Source: an uncultured Ruminococcus sp. (GTDB taxonomy: Bacteria; Bacillota; Clostridia; Oscillospirales; Ruminococcaceae). From it: DNA of 64,000 nt. Below, piece by piece: positions 1 through 9,410 of this stretch (positions are counted from its first letter, which is position 1; each line of letters starts with the position of its first letter). The position numbers were made by a program, and so were the translations under genes. The notes below the pieces were generated by a model. That model saw only the letters and a program-made list of their open reading frames with translations, searched no databases and was not told the origin of the DNA. The stretch covers positions 15,873-79,872 of the forward strand of contig UPZA01000012.1 in the NCBI GenBank assembly GCA_900538575.1. Direction: 5' to 3'.

Positions 1-1077
1 CAATTACAGAAAAGCGAAATCATTATTTACGGAGCAGGTTTCTGCGGTTTGGTATTTTCTGATATGCTTTTAGAAAACGGAATCAAGCCCTCTGTTTTTT
101 TTGATTCTGACAGAAATAAGCATGGAATGCAGTTTAATAATATAAATATCTCGGAGCCTTATAAATGCAGAAATTCCGAATGTATCGTTATAGTTTGTAT
201 GCTAAACAGGAAATTTTATCCGGGTATAAGAAAATATCTGAATGATTTAGGATATATTGATGTCAGATGTATTTATGAAATATCAGATATATGCGAGTTG
301 TTTAAAAATCAGCCTCTTATTTTCAATTTACCGGATAAATGGAGAGAAAACAATGCGGATAAGCTTAATTTGGTGAAAAACAATTTTCGCGATGATTTAT
401 CAGTAGAAACATATGAAAATATTATTGAATTTGCCTGTGGTAAATATGATTCATTCATAAATTCATTTCCTATAGAAGAACAATATTTTGCCTATGACAT
501 TTATAAGAAAATATCGGACGAGGTATTTATAGACTGCGGAGCATTCCGAGGAGACATATTAAGATATTTTACTGAAAACAGCAGCGGGAATTATGAAAAA
601 TATATAGCTATTGAGCCTGATCCCGAAAATTACAGAAGAATAGAAAAAATGAACGAGGCAGCCGATTGCCGCGTAAACGTTATAAAATGTGCCTTATCTG
701 ATAAGCCTGATATCCTGAGAATGAAAAATTACTTGAACGAAAACTCACTGATAGGCAAGGAAGGCTTTGAGGTTTATGCGGATACGCTTGACAATATATG
801 CGGAAAGTATAATATTAAGCCGACGTTTATTAAAATAGATGTAGAGGGATTTGAAGAAAAGCTGATTAACGGAGCGATTGAAACTATTAAAAAGTATAAG
901 CCTTTGATTGCAGCGGCAGTATATCATAAGCCTGATGATTTATGGAGGCTTCCGCTGAAAATAAAAGAAATTTTACCTAATCACAGCTTTTTTCTGAGAA
1001 GCTATATGAATCTGAATGAAACGGTTTTATATGCCGTACCTAAGGAGAGACTGATTAACAATGAAATATATAAATGA
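1..1077 (+). CDS. FkbM-family methyltransferase (5' end outside window)
   Basis: The reading frame is open from the first base, so the gene is cut by the left edge; an internal TTG at 49 is not a real start. The translated edge shows a Rossmann-like IIIYGAGFCG motif, as in two-domain glycan-cluster proteins with an N-terminal nucleotide-binding-like domain. The C-terminal half is a SAM methyltransferase of the FkbM type: a glycine motif IDCGAFRGD near base 530 and the family signature FIKIDVEGFEE near base 830. FkbM proteins O-methylate sugars or polyketides. It overlaps the next gene by 17 bases and opens a sugar-modification cluster, so a glycan substrate is inferred. The exact substrate cannot be read. 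Confidence 0.8.
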   Translation, partial: QLQKSEIIIYGAGFCGLVFSDMLLENGIKPSVFFDSDRNKHGMQFNNINISEPYKCRNSECIVIVCMLNRKFYPGIRKYLNDLGYIDVRCIYEISDICELFKNQPLIFNLPDKWRENNADKLNLVKNNFRDDLSVETYENIIEFACGKYDSFINSFPIEEQYFAYDIYKKISDEVFIDCGAFRGDILRYFTENSSGNYEKYIAIEPDPENYRRIEKMNEAADCRVNVIKCALSDKPDILRMKNYLNENSLIGKEGFEVYADTLDNICGKYNIKPTFIKIDVEGFEEKLINGAIETIKKYKPLIAAAVYHKPDDLWRLPLKIKEILPNHSFFLRSYMNLNETVLYAVPKERLINNEIYK

Positions 1078-2014
1078 TACAAAAATATCTAAAATAGGTC
1101 TTGGAACAGGCAGATTCGGGACAAGGGTCTCAGAGGCTCTTTCCTTTGATATGCTTGACTGCTTTTATGAAAACGGAGGCACGCTTATAGATACTGCAAG
1201 AAATTATTATGAATGGGTTGAAAACGGCAGAGGTAAAAGCGAGGAATGTTTAGGAAAATGGCTGGATTCCAGAGGGAATCGAAATAAGATCTGCTTGTCT
1301 ACAAAATGCGGAGTAAGAAACGAGGGTAAGAACTGGTTTATAAATCTTTCTAAAGAAAATCTTTGTCAGGAGCTTTGTGAAAGCCTTGAGGCGTTAAGGA
1401 CAGATTATATAGATATATATCTTCTCCATCGTGACGAACCGGACAGACCGGCAGAGGAAATTATTGAGACTATGCAGTATTTAAAAGAAAAGGGCAGGGT
1501 AGGAATAATCGGCGCGTCAAATTGGAGTACGGAAAGAATTAAAAGGGCGAACGCCTATGCGGTCGAGCATGGAATGGAGCCTTTTCGTACCATTCAGACG
1601 TGGTGGTCATTAGCGGAATATAAGTATGAGATGTGGAACGATCCCAACACTACGCATATGGACAGTGAATTATATTCCTATATGTCAGGAAGCGGAATGT
1701 TCGCAATGGCATATACTTCTCAATGCAAGGGCTTTTTTCAGAAAGCAATAACGAAAGGTCTGGAAAATATAGACGAGTTTTTAAAGCGGCGTATTGTCAC
1801 CGAAAGCAATTTGAAAAGGCTTGATTATATCAGAGAATACTGCGGGAAGAGAAATGTTTCGCCTACGGCGGTTGTCAGCGGATATATTACATCAAATGCT
1901 CTTGAAGGAACCGCTCTTGTAAGCTGCTCTAATATCGAACAGCTTATTGATATCCTTGATAACTGCGATTATGAACTGGAAAAGGACGTTATAAGCTATA
2001 TTGACAGCTTGTAG
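1061..2014 (+). CDS. Aldo/keto reductase
   Basis: A 317-residue (beta/alpha)8 NADPH-dependent oxidoreductase of usual length. The catalytic tetrad is visible as D44 (IDTARNYY), Y49, K82 (STKCG) and H123 (LLHRDEPD). The family reduces or oxidises carbonyls of sugars and small molecules. The ATG at 1061 overlaps the previous gene by 17 bases and follows an AAGGAGAGA ribosome site at about 1041, so translation is probably coupled. Its position among methyltransferases, a glycosyltransferase and a TPP enzyme suggests it modifies a nucleotide sugar or activated intermediate, as in other deoxysugar clusters. That role is inference; the enzyme class is clear. Confidence 0.88.
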   Translation: MKYINDTKISKIGLGTGRFGTRVSEALSFDMLDCFYENGGTLIDTARNYYEWVENGRGKSEECLGKWLDSRGNRNKICLSTKCGVRNEGKNWFINLSKENLCQELCESLEALRTDYIDIYLLHRDEPDRPAEEIIETMQYLKEKGRVGIIGASNWSTERIKRANAYAVEHGMEPFRTIQTWWSLAEYKYEMWNDPNTTHMDSELYSYMSGSGMFAMAYTSQCKGFFQKAITKGLENIDEFLKRRIVTESNLKRLDYIREYCGKRNVSPTAVVSGYITSNALEGTALVSCSNIEQLIDILDNCDYELEKDVISYIDSL

Positions 2015-2037
2015 AAATTTAACGGAAAGGAATAGCT

Positions 2038-3174
2038 ATGATATGCAGAGTATGCGGCTCGGAAGCCGGCTTATATGATACGATATGGAGTAATATTACT
2101 GACGTTACAGGCTTTTATAATAAGCCTGTAGAAAAAATTGAAGCTGATATAAAAATATATAGGTGCCCCGGCTGCGGTCATATACAGACTGAATCATTTT
2201 TGAATGAATCCTATTACAGTAATTATAATATAATTTATAAGCCTGAACCGGGTGAGGATTCAGGTTATCCTGAAAAGCTTATGGGCTATTATCATAATTG
2301 TTTTGAAAGAATGCGAAAATTATCCGATGATAATGACAGCGTGCTTGATATAGGCTGTGCGGCGGGAGATATGCTTTCAATATTATCGGAAATGTATAAT
2401 TACTGTATTGGAATAGAGCCGTCCGGACGTTTATGTAAGGCGGCTGAAAACCGTGGATTTAATGTTTTAAACGGGTATTTTGGAAATAGTACCGTATTTG
2501 ACCGTAAATTTGACGGTATAACTTGCTTGATGGTTTTAGAGCATATTGAAAATTTAAGAGAATTTATGGATTCTGCGTATGATAATTTAAACGATAATGG
2601 AATTATGCTTTTAAATGTTCCTAACGGACAGAAAATTTTTGATACTGCTTCATACAGTGATATATTTCCTGAGCATATAAATTATTTTACTCCGCAAAGC
2701 TTGACTCAACTGGCTTACAGTTCTGGCTTTGAGATTTTAAATCTGGAGGAAGGTTTCGGAAACGGTTTTCATTTAACCGTATGGCTTAAAAAATCTTTGC
2801 CCTGCGGTTTATTCTCGGCAAAGAAAAAGGCTGATAATAGACTTCTAAGCGACCTTATTAATGGCTATAATAGGATAGGCGTTTTCGGCATCGGAGTAAG
2901 AGCCAGAAACATATTAAATATGATAAATGACGATGAAAGTAGGATAAGGCATTTATTTGATAATAATATTTTCCTGAACGGAAAGTATATACCGGGAATG
3001 AATCGCTCGGTGGAGCGGCCGTCAAGGGAAGCGTTAAATGAATGCGAGCTTATTTTAATAACATCGTCTGAATATTACGAGGATATAATTACAGAGCTTT
3101 TAGAGCTTGATTATAGCGGAAATATTGCTTATTTGAAAGACGGCAGATACACTCTTTTAACCGAACGGAGATGA
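2038..3174 (+). CDS. Zinc-binding SAM methyltransferase, nucleotide-sugar C-methyltransferase-like
   Basis: Three parts are visible. The N-terminus has two CxxC pairs (C3/C6 and C43/C46), the zinc-binding module typical of sugar C-methyltransferases. The middle holds the SAM motif VLDIGCAAGD at residues 102-111 and an MVLEHIENL stretch. The C-terminal third carries a second Rossmann-like GVFGIGVRA motif, as in the C-terminal domain of TylC3/TcaB9-type enzymes. At 378 residues it is slightly short for that family (about 410). C-methylation of a keto-sugar is the family reaction; the substrate here is unknown. The gene lies 23 bases after the aldo/keto reductase and its stop overlaps the start region of the following GT2 gene. 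Confidence 0.75.
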   Translation: MICRVCGSEAGLYDTIWSNITDVTGFYNKPVEKIEADIKIYRCPGCGHIQTESFLNESYYSNYNIIYKPEPGEDSGYPEKLMGYYHNCFERMRKLSDDNDSVLDIGCAAGDMLSILSEMYNYCIGIEPSGRLCKAAENRGFNVLNGYFGNSTVFDRKFDGITCLMVLEHIENLREFMDSAYDNLNDNGIMLLNVPNGQKIFDTASYSDIFPEHINYFTPQSLTQLAYSSGFEILNLEEGFGNGFHLTVWLKKSLPCGLFSAKKKADNRLLSDLINGYNRIGVFGIGVRARNILNMINDDESRIRHLFDNNIFLNGKYIPGMNRSVERPSREALNECELILITSSEYYEDIITELLELDYSGNIAYLKDGRYTLLTERR

Positions 3175-3176
3175 AA

Positions 3177-4643
3177 ATGATAATTATAAATTCTGATAAC
3201 CTTGAAAAGCCTTTGCCGGAGCTTCACTATAAAAAGGCGAGAGCTTATATATGCGGAGAAGAAAATAACGGCGTGTCTATTGTTGTTCAGGCATATGGTC
3301 GGCTTGAAAAGACGCGAAACTGCGTTAAAAGCATACTTGAATATACCCGCGGAGAATATGATTTGGTCTTAATGGATAACGGTACTGCTGATAATGAATT
3401 AATAGATTTTTTTGAAAGCGTGGAGCGCCGCAAAAAACAGATAATTCGTATCACCAAAAATATTACAGGCGTTTATGCAATCAATAATGTTCTGCGCAGA
3501 CTTAATACTAAATATATAGCGGTTGTTAATAACGATATTATAGTAACCGAGGGTTGGCTCGATAACCTGCTTACCTGCGCCGAAAGCGACGATAGTATCG
3601 GCATGATATGTCCTGCTTCTACTAACGTAAGCAATTATCAGCAGGAAAATCTGGGCGGCTTTAATAATTCGGAAGAAATGCAGATGAAAGCAGCCTTGTT
3701 TAACAAAAGTAACCCTGCTAAATGGGAGGAAAAAATAAGACTTATTCCTACAGCCGCGTTATACAGAAGAGAAGTATTTGATACGGTAGGACTATACGAC
3801 GCAGGTTTTATGCATGATTTCGGAGACGACGATTTTACGTTCAGAGTACGCCGAGCCGGATATAAACTGATTCTCTGCCGAGATACCTTTGTTCATCATG
3901 ATCATAATCAGGAAGCTTTGCCTCCTGAACGATTAGCTATAAGTCAACGCTCCAGAGAATTTTTCAGAGAAAAATATTTTGGGGTAGACGCATGGGAGGA
4001 TACCGGTAATTATATTAATTTTACCTTTGAAAATATAGATATAACGAATAAAAACGGTAAAAGTATATTGGCCGTTGATGTAAAATGCGGTACTCCTGTT
4101 CTGGAAATGAAAAATTACTGCCGAAGCTATGGCGCGGATGTTTTATATTCAAAAGTTTATACTTCTGATATTAAATATTATGCGGATAATATCAGTATTG
4201 CCAGCGAGGTTATATGCGGTAATCCTGAAACGCTGATTTCAAGTGAGAATAATAAATTTGATTTTATAATTGTAGGACGTCCGCTGAATTCATATAATAA
4301 CCCGTTTGGGTTTCTTAAAAATCTTATATCAAAGCTCGGCGGCAGCGGATATATAATATTCTGTGTAAGAAACGCAAACGATGCAAGAAGCTTTCTTTCT
4401 ATGTTAAACGTTAATATCGGAAGTCAGCCGATTGAAATAAAGGCGGTAAACTACAGTGATTTTCTTGATAAGCTTTCAGAATACGGATGTACAAATGCGG
4501 ATATTCATACTACCACGCTTCCTGCCGATAAGAAACTTAAAGAGACCATTGCAGGACTTGTAATAAGTATGAACATCAACGGAGATAAGGATTCTGTTTA
4601 TCAGAATATTATGACTGAAGATTATTGGATAACTGCGAATTGA
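3177..4643 (+). CDS. GT2 glycosyltransferase with a C-terminal methyltransferase-like domain
   Basis: The first 270 or so residues are a family 2 glycosyltransferase (GT-A fold): GVSIVVQAYGR start strand, VVNNDIIV acidic motif, and DFGDDDFTFRVRRAGYK acceptor-side motif. The remaining 200 residues are not GT2. They resemble a degenerate SAM-methyltransferase fold (ILAVDVKCGTPVLEMK, then FDFIIVGRPLN and a C-terminal YIIFCVRN strand) but lack a clear glycine-rich motif. Two ATGs are possible at 3171 and 3177; GGAG at 3167-3170 touches the first, so 3177 has the better spacing. The protein probably transfers a sugar onto a lipid-linked or protein-linked glycan of this cluster. The role of the second domain is unknown. 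Confidence 0.78.
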   Translation: MIIINSDNLEKPLPELHYKKARAYICGEENNGVSIVVQAYGRLEKTRNCVKSILEYTRGEYDLVLMDNGTADNELIDFFESVERRKKQIIRITKNITGVYAINNVLRRLNTKYIAVVNNDIIVTEGWLDNLLTCAESDDSIGMICPASTNVSNYQQENLGGFNNSEEMQMKAALFNKSNPAKWEEKIRLIPTAALYRREVFDTVGLYDAGFMHDFGDDDFTFRVRRAGYKLILCRDTFVHHDHNQEALPPERLAISQRSREFFREKYFGVDAWEDTGNYINFTFENIDITNKNGKSILAVDVKCGTPVLEMKNYCRSYGADVLYSKVYTSDIKYYADNISIASEVICGNPETLISSENNKFDFIIVGRPLNSYNNPFGFLKNLISKLGGSGYIIFCVRNANDARSFLSMLNVNIGSQPIEIKAVNYSDFLDKLSEYGCTNADIHTTTLPADKKLKETIAGLVISMNINGDKDSVYQNIMTEDYWITAN

Positions 4644-4657
4644 TGATGGAGGAAAAA

Positions 4658-6394
4658 ATGACTGTATCAGAATATATATTTGATTTTCTTGAAAAAAAAG
4701 GAGTAAAAAATGTATTTATGGTATCCGGCAGCTCGGCTATGTGGCTGACGGACGCACTCAAAAGAAATGACAGACTGAACGCTTATTGCTGCCATCATGA
4801 GCAGGCGGCAGCCATGTCCGCGGATTGCTGTGGACGTGTCGGCGATGTTCCGGGGGTATGTCTTGTAACTATAGGTCCTGGCGCAACAAACGCTATAACC
4901 GGAGTAGCGGAAGCGTATTTGGATTCGTCTCCTATGTTTGTTATTTCAGGTCAGGCTAATTCAAAAATACTGCAATATCAGATGGATACGGGAATAAGAC
5001 AGAAGGGTACTCAAAGCTTGGATCTTGAACCGATGGTATCTTCTATCACTAAATATTTTGCGGCCGTAATGTCGCCTGATAGCATAAGATTCCATATGGA
5101 AAAGGCATATTATTCGGCAATGGAGGGCAGAAGAGGACCGGTATGGCTGGACGTACCGATTGATGTGCAGAACAGACAGGCGCCTGAACAGATGAAGGGA
5201 TTTGATATTCCGGAGGATAAAAAGACTGACGCGGAAATTTCATCCGAAGCGTTGGAAAGACTGGCGAAATCTGAAAAGCCGCTTGTTCTCGCGGGTTTTG
5301 GTGTGAGAGCGTCCGGCAGTGCGGGAAAGCTGCTGGAATTTTGTGATAAGCAGAATATTCCTGTTGTGACGTCCAGGGGAGGAATAGACGTTATTACGAC
5401 AGATAACCCGTTGTTTGTAGGCAGACCTGGAAGCTATGGAGACAGAGCGTCGCATTTTGCCATTCAGGAGTGTGATTTTATGCTTATTCTGGGCAGCAGA
5501 CTTTCAGTATCAACAATCGGATATTATCCTGACCGTTTCGGAAAAAACGCCTATAAGGTAATGGCAGATATAGACCGGAAAGAAATTGACAAGAGAGACG
5601 TTCCGGTTGATGAAAATTATAATTGTGATTTGTCTGATTTTATTGATAATCTGTCGGACAGAGCGGATTCCTCCTATAATGCTGACGCAAGAAAAAGGTG
5701 GGTTGATCACTGTAAGGAGCTGCGCGGAAAGTATCCTGTCGTACTTCAGGAATATCGTGATTCGAATATTATTAACAGCTATTATTTTACGGAGAAATTA
5801 TCGGAGCATACTTCCGAGGGCGTTAATGTAGTGGTAGACACCGGAAGCGTTTGCAATATAGTATCGCAGACATGGAAGCTCAAGGAAAATCAGAGATATA
5901 TTATATCGGGAGGGCTTTCTTGCATGGGATTCTGGGCAGGCGCAATAGGATTATCGACCGTTTCCGACAAGGTTATTGCGCTTTCCGGCGACGGAAGTAC
6001 TCAGATGAATATTCAAGATTTTGCGACGATGAAATATTATAAGCTTCCGCTTAAGCTTTTTGTTTATAATAATAACGGTTATATGCTGATACGTCATAAT
6101 CAGCATAACTATATGAATGATCGGTTTCTCGGAGTAGGTCCTGACAGCGGCTTACAGACGCCGGATTTTTGCAGGGTTGCAGAAGCTTACGGTCTAAAGG
6201 CTGTAAAGATACGCTCTAATGACGAAATAGACGAGAAGCTTAACGAAGTATTCGGATATGACGGTCCCGTTGTATGCGAGGTAATGGTTGAGGAGTTCGG
6301 TACTATCGCTCCGAGGATAGCCTCCAGAGTGATGCCGGACGGATCGCTTAAAGCGGCAGAATTTGACGACCTTTGGCCGTTTCTCGAAAAGTAA
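4658..6394 (+). CDS. Thiamine-pyrophosphate-dependent enzyme, acetolactate-synthase-like
   Basis: A 578-residue enzyme with the three-domain layout of acetohydroxyacid synthase-type TPP enzymes. The catalytic glutamate is E48 in CHHEQAA, followed by VTIGPGATNAITG; the TPP/Mg motif GDGSTQMN starts near residue 444 and ends in NNNGY. An upstream TTG at 4625 is open, but GGAGG at 4648-4652 places the start at 4658. No regulatory subunit lies nearby, and the neighbours are sugar-modifying enzymes, so this is probably not housekeeping acetolactate synthase. TPP enzymes of this type add two-carbon units or decarboxylate intermediates in branched-sugar pathways. The specific reaction is open. Confidence 0.8.
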   Translation: MTVSEYIFDFLEKKGVKNVFMVSGSSAMWLTDALKRNDRLNAYCCHHEQAAAMSADCCGRVGDVPGVCLVTIGPGATNAITGVAEAYLDSSPMFVISGQANSKILQYQMDTGIRQKGTQSLDLEPMVSSITKYFAAVMSPDSIRFHMEKAYYSAMEGRRGPVWLDVPIDVQNRQAPEQMKGFDIPEDKKTDAEISSEALERLAKSEKPLVLAGFGVRASGSAGKLLEFCDKQNIPVVTSRGGIDVITTDNPLFVGRPGSYGDRASHFAIQECDFMLILGSRLSVSTIGYYPDRFGKNAYKVMADIDRKEIDKRDVPVDENYNCDLSDFIDNLSDRADSSYNADARKRWVDHCKELRGKYPVVLQEYRDSNIINSYYFTEKLSEHTSEGVNVVVDTGSVCNIVSQTWKLKENQRYIISGGLSCMGFWAGAIGLSTVSDKVIALSGDGSTQMNIQDFATMKYYKLPLKLFVYNNNGYMLIRHNQHNYMNDRFLGVGPDSGLQTPDFCRVAEAYGLKAVKIRSNDEIDEKLNEVFGYDGPVVCEVMVEEFGTIAPRIASRVMPDGSLKAAEFDDLWPFLEK

Positions 6395-6413
6395 AAAAGG
6401 AATATTCCCGACT

Positions 6414-7700
6414 ATGAAAAAATATGATGTTTTAGTGATAGGCGGAGGCCCGGCGGGATTATCCGCGGGGTATACGCTGAATAAAAGCGGCGTAAGAGCT
6501 GCCGTTTATGATAAGAACAGGCATGCCGGCGGTCTTTGCCGGAGCTTTAAAATAAAGGGATATACTTTCGATACGTTCGCACACGTAAATTTCAGCAAGG
6601 ATCCTTACGTTACTTCTATGCTTGAAGGGAAAACGGAATTTATTATTCATAAACCGGAGGCATATAATTACAGTCGAGGCGTTTGGATAAGAAATCCCGT
6701 TCAGAATAACCTTATAGGGCTTGACGTTGAAGAGAGAATCAGAATTATTAAGGGTTTTATAGACAGAGAGGATTTTGAGCCGAAAAATTATGACGAATGG
6801 CTCAGAAAGCAATACGGGAATTATTTTGCAGATAATTACCCTGCAAAATATACGCGTAAATATTGGACTGTTGAGCCGAAGTCGCTTGAGACCAAATGGG
6901 TTGAGGGCAGAATGTATACGCCTTCAATTGATGAGGTTCTGCGGGGAGCAATGACTGAGAATACGCCCAACGTTCATTACAGTAAGGAAATGCATTATCC
7001 CTTAAACGGCGGTTATGGCAGCTTTATGGAGTCGTTTTGCAGAGACGCCGGCTATAAACCGTTAAAGGAGCTTGCGAGGCTTTTTATTAAGGATTCCTGC
7101 GCCGTTTTCAGCGATGGAGAGGAGGTAGGATATAAAAAGCTTATATCAACCGTGCCGTTAGAGATTCTTGTAAAATCAATTGCCGATGTGCGGGTTCCGG
7201 AAAATATTATTAACGCAGCTGAAAGGCTTGATTATACTTCCGGAGCAATGGTGTCGGTGGGACTTGATAAGCCTCACAATTCACCGTCCCTATGGTTTTA
7301 TATTTATGATGAAGATATTTTGCCGGCAAGGATTTATTGTCCGGATATAAAATCTCAGAATAATGTGCCTTCCGGGCGTTCAGCTATGCAGGCGGAGATA
7401 TATTATTCAAAATATAATCCCCTTAAGGTATCCTTAAATGAGATAAAAGAAAAAACGGTTTCCGACATGATAAAAATGGGACTTTTTAAAGAAAAGGATA
7501 TTGTTTTTACAGATATAAGAACTGAAAAGTACGCTAATATAATGTTTACCGGAGAAATTTACAGCGCAAGAAGAATAATACATGATTTTCTTGATAGCTT
7601 GGATATTATATATGCGGGACGCTTTGGGGAATGGGATTATCTTTGGACGGGACAGAGTATTATCAGCGGAAAAAAAGCTGCTGAAAAAATAAAATTTTAA
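6414..7700 (+). CDS. FAD-dependent oxidoreductase, protoporphyrinogen-oxidase/UDP-galactopyranose-mutase-like
   Basis: The N-terminus has the dinucleotide-binding motif VIGGGPAGLSAG, followed at the end of strand 2 by an acidic residue and AGGLCRSF, the usual flavin amine oxidase/UGM-like start. At 428 residues it is in the normal range. The ATG at 6414 follows AAGGAA; the open upstream codons from 6363 overlap the previous gene and lack a ribosome site. Annotated relatives in polysaccharide clusters are often called protoporphyrinogen oxidases, but no haem genes are near. A sugar-ring contraction or sugar oxidation is therefore more likely, by context only. It is the last gene of the first cluster. 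Confidence 0.72.
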   Translation: MKKYDVLVIGGGPAGLSAGYTLNKSGVRAAVYDKNRHAGGLCRSFKIKGYTFDTFAHVNFSKDPYVTSMLEGKTEFIIHKPEAYNYSRGVWIRNPVQNNLIGLDVEERIRIIKGFIDREDFEPKNYDEWLRKQYGNYFADNYPAKYTRKYWTVEPKSLETKWVEGRMYTPSIDEVLRGAMTENTPNVHYSKEMHYPLNGGYGSFMESFCRDAGYKPLKELARLFIKDSCAVFSDGEEVGYKKLISTVPLEILVKSIADVRVPENIINAAERLDYTSGAMVSVGLDKPHNSPSLWFYIYDEDILPARIYCPDIKSQNNVPSGRSAMQAEIYYSKYNPLKVSLNEIKEKTVSDMIKMGLFKEKDIVFTDIRTEKYANIMFTGEIYSARRIIHDFLDSLDIIYAGRFGEWDYLWTGQSIISGKKAAEKIKF

Positions 7701-7726
7701 TGGCAAAATATTTTTGTTTAAAAGAT

Positions 7727-7756
7727 ATTGTAATATGATCTGATTTGTGATACAAT
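7727..7756 (+). promoter_or_regulatory. Sigma-A promoter upstream of nfeD/SPFH
   Basis: TTGTAA at 7727-7732 and TACAAT at 7751-7756 are separated by 18 bases. They lie 94 bases upstream of the nfeD-like start, in the only intergenic gap between the sugar cluster and the two membrane-protein genes. Confidence 0.5.
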
Positions 7757-7849
7757 AATAAAGAAATCAGCGTCTGAAATTATAAATTTTTGTCGGATAC
7801 AGTCGCTGATAATAAGTTTATTTGATAAACATAGTGAAGGGAGAAAGTT

Positions 7850-8305
7850 ATGTTCGTACACCTTATTGTATGGGGAGTAGTTTTTGCAGTAATGGTGATA
7901 GCGGAGCTTGCTTCAATGCAGCTTGTTTCAATATGGTTTGCCGCCGGAGCGCTGGCTTCGTTTATTATTGCCCTATGCGGATTCGGAATGGGTTTGCAGA
8001 TGTTTGTTTTTGTCGTGGTTTCCATAGTTTTACTTACCGTTACAAGACCTCTTCTTAAGAAATTTACAGTGCCTAAGATTCAGCCGACAAATGTTGAACT
8101 GGATATTGGAAAAACGGCTGTTGTAATCGAAGAGATAAATAATAAAGTTGACGCAGGACGGGCAAGACTCAACGGTGTTGATTGGAAGGCCGTTTCTTCA
8201 GACGGCTCTGTAATACCGGCGGAAAGCATTGTTAAAATTGATAATATAAAGGGGACTAAATTATATGTTACCCTTTATGAGGATAAAATAAAAATAACTA
8301 AATAA
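7850..8305 (+). CDS. NfeD-family membrane protein
   Basis: A 151-residue short NfeD protein. Three hydrophobic segments fill residues 5-65, and the C-terminal 75 residues look like the small OB-fold NfeD domain (DIGKTAVVIEE, then AVSSDGSVIPAESIVKIDNIKGTKL broken over two strands). GGGAG at about 7838 precedes the ATG. NfeD proteins pair with band-7/flotillin proteins, and here the SPFH gene follows after 12 bases. The pair is thought to act in membrane microdomain organisation or membrane protein quality control. The start and family are secure; the cellular role is inferred from the family. Confidence 0.88.
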   Translation: MFVHLIVWGVVFAVMVIAELASMQLVSIWFAAGALASFIIALCGFGMGLQMFVFVVVSIVLLTVTRPLLKKFTVPKIQPTNVELDIGKTAVVIEEINNKVDAGRARLNGVDWKAVSSDGSVIPAESIVKIDNIKGTKLYVTLYEDKIKITK

Positions 8306-8317
8306 TGGGAGGAAATT

Positions 8318-9295
8318 ATGGGCTATATCATTTTCGGAATTATAATATTTATTATTATAATTTTGATAACACGAATCAAAATTGTACCGCAGGCTCAGGT
8401 TTATATTGTTGAACGTCTCGGCACGTTTTACTCTGAATGGAGTACGGGACCTCATTTTCTCGTTCCGTTCCTTGACAGAGTTGCAAAAAAGGTTTCTATA
8501 AAGGATCAGATTGTTGACTTCAAGCCTCAGTCGGTTATAACGAAGGATAACGTTTCTATGCAGATAGATACGGTAGTATTTTTTCAGGTTACAGACGCAA
8601 AGCAGTATGCCTACGGCGTTGAACGTCCGATATCTGCAATTGAAAATCTTACCGCCACAACTCTTCGTAATATTATCGGAGATATGGAGCTTGATGAAAC
8701 TCTTACCTCAAGGGACAGAATAAATAAGCAGATAACGGCTATTCTTGATGAGGCTACCGACCGCTGGGGTATTAAGGTGAGCCGTGTAGAGCTTAAAAAT
8801 ATACTTCCCCCAAGAGAAATACAAGATTCGATGGAAAAGCAGATGAAAGCTGAACGTGAGAGCCGTGAAAAGATTCTTCTTGCCGAGGGTGAGAAAAAAT
8901 CCAAGATTCTTGTGGCCGAGGGCGATAAGGAATCGCAGATCCTGCGTGCCGAGGCAGCTAAGGAGGCGGAGATTTTAAAAGCCGAGGCTGAAAAAGAAGC
9001 GATGCTCCTTCGTGCAGAAGCAATTAAGCAGAAGAAAATACTTGAATCAGAGGGCGACGCGCTTGCTGTCAAAAATGTTCAGAACGCAAAGGCTGAGTCG
9101 CTTGAAAGACTTAATCAGGCTGCTCCGACTGAAACGGTGCTTAAATTCAAGGCTATCGAGGCGTTTCCGAACGTTGCGAACGGAAGAGCTACAAAAATCA
9201 TCATTCCAAGTGAAATTCAGAGCATTGCCGGTCTTGCCGCAGGCTTGAAAGGAATTATCAGCGACGGGAACGCTGAGAAAACGGATAATCAATAA
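8318..9295 (+). CDS. SPFH/band-7 domain protein (paraslipin/QmcA-like)
   Basis: One N-terminal membrane segment (residues 2-20, very Ile-rich) is followed by an SPFH domain with the typical start VPQAQVYIVERLGTF and the LKNILPPREIQDSMEKQM motif. A long charged coiled coil built of repeated AEGE/AEAEKEA units covers roughly residues 180-260. This repeat explains large spurious open frames on both strands here. The family forms ring- or cage-like membrane oligomers and often scaffolds membrane proteases. GGGAGG before the ATG and the 12-base gap to the nfeD-like gene support a two-gene unit. Confidence 0.92.
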   Translation: MGYIIFGIIIFIIIILITRIKIVPQAQVYIVERLGTFYSEWSTGPHFLVPFLDRVAKKVSIKDQIVDFKPQSVITKDNVSMQIDTVVFFQVTDAKQYAYGVERPISAIENLTATTLRNIIGDMELDETLTSRDRINKQITAILDEATDRWGIKVSRVELKNILPPREIQDSMEKQMKAERESREKILLAEGEKKSKILVAEGDKESQILRAEAAKEAEILKAEAEKEAMLLRAEAIKQKKILESEGDALAVKNVQNAKAESLERLNQAAPTETVLKFKAIEAFPNVANGRATKIIIPSEIQSIAGLAAGLKGIISDGNAEKTDNQ

Positions 9296-9332
9296 TTTGT
9301 GAAAGTTAAACAAAAAATAATATGATATTTTT

Positions 9333-9360
9333 AAGGAGTGGCAAATGTCACTCCTTTTTC
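9333..9360 (+). terminator. Intrinsic terminator after the SPFH gene
   Basis: AAGGAGTG pairs with CACTCCTT around a short loop, followed by a run of T. It ends the nfeD/SPFH unit and separates it from the MBOAT operon. Confidence 0.75.
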
Positions 9361-9410
9361 TGTAATATTTAATCGAAAATTGTATATTTTGCGAAAATTT
9401 TTAAGCGGTA

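Noticed and set aside
6414..7700. Haem-biosynthesis protoporphyrinogen oxidase
   Set aside because: Only the FAD motif supports it and no haem genes are near; the sugar cluster context favours a UGM-like or sugar oxidase role.
8611..9072. A 153-codon minus-strand frame rich in Ser/Ala
   Set aside because: It is the mirror of the repetitive coiled-coil region of the SPFH gene; composition follows from the repeats.
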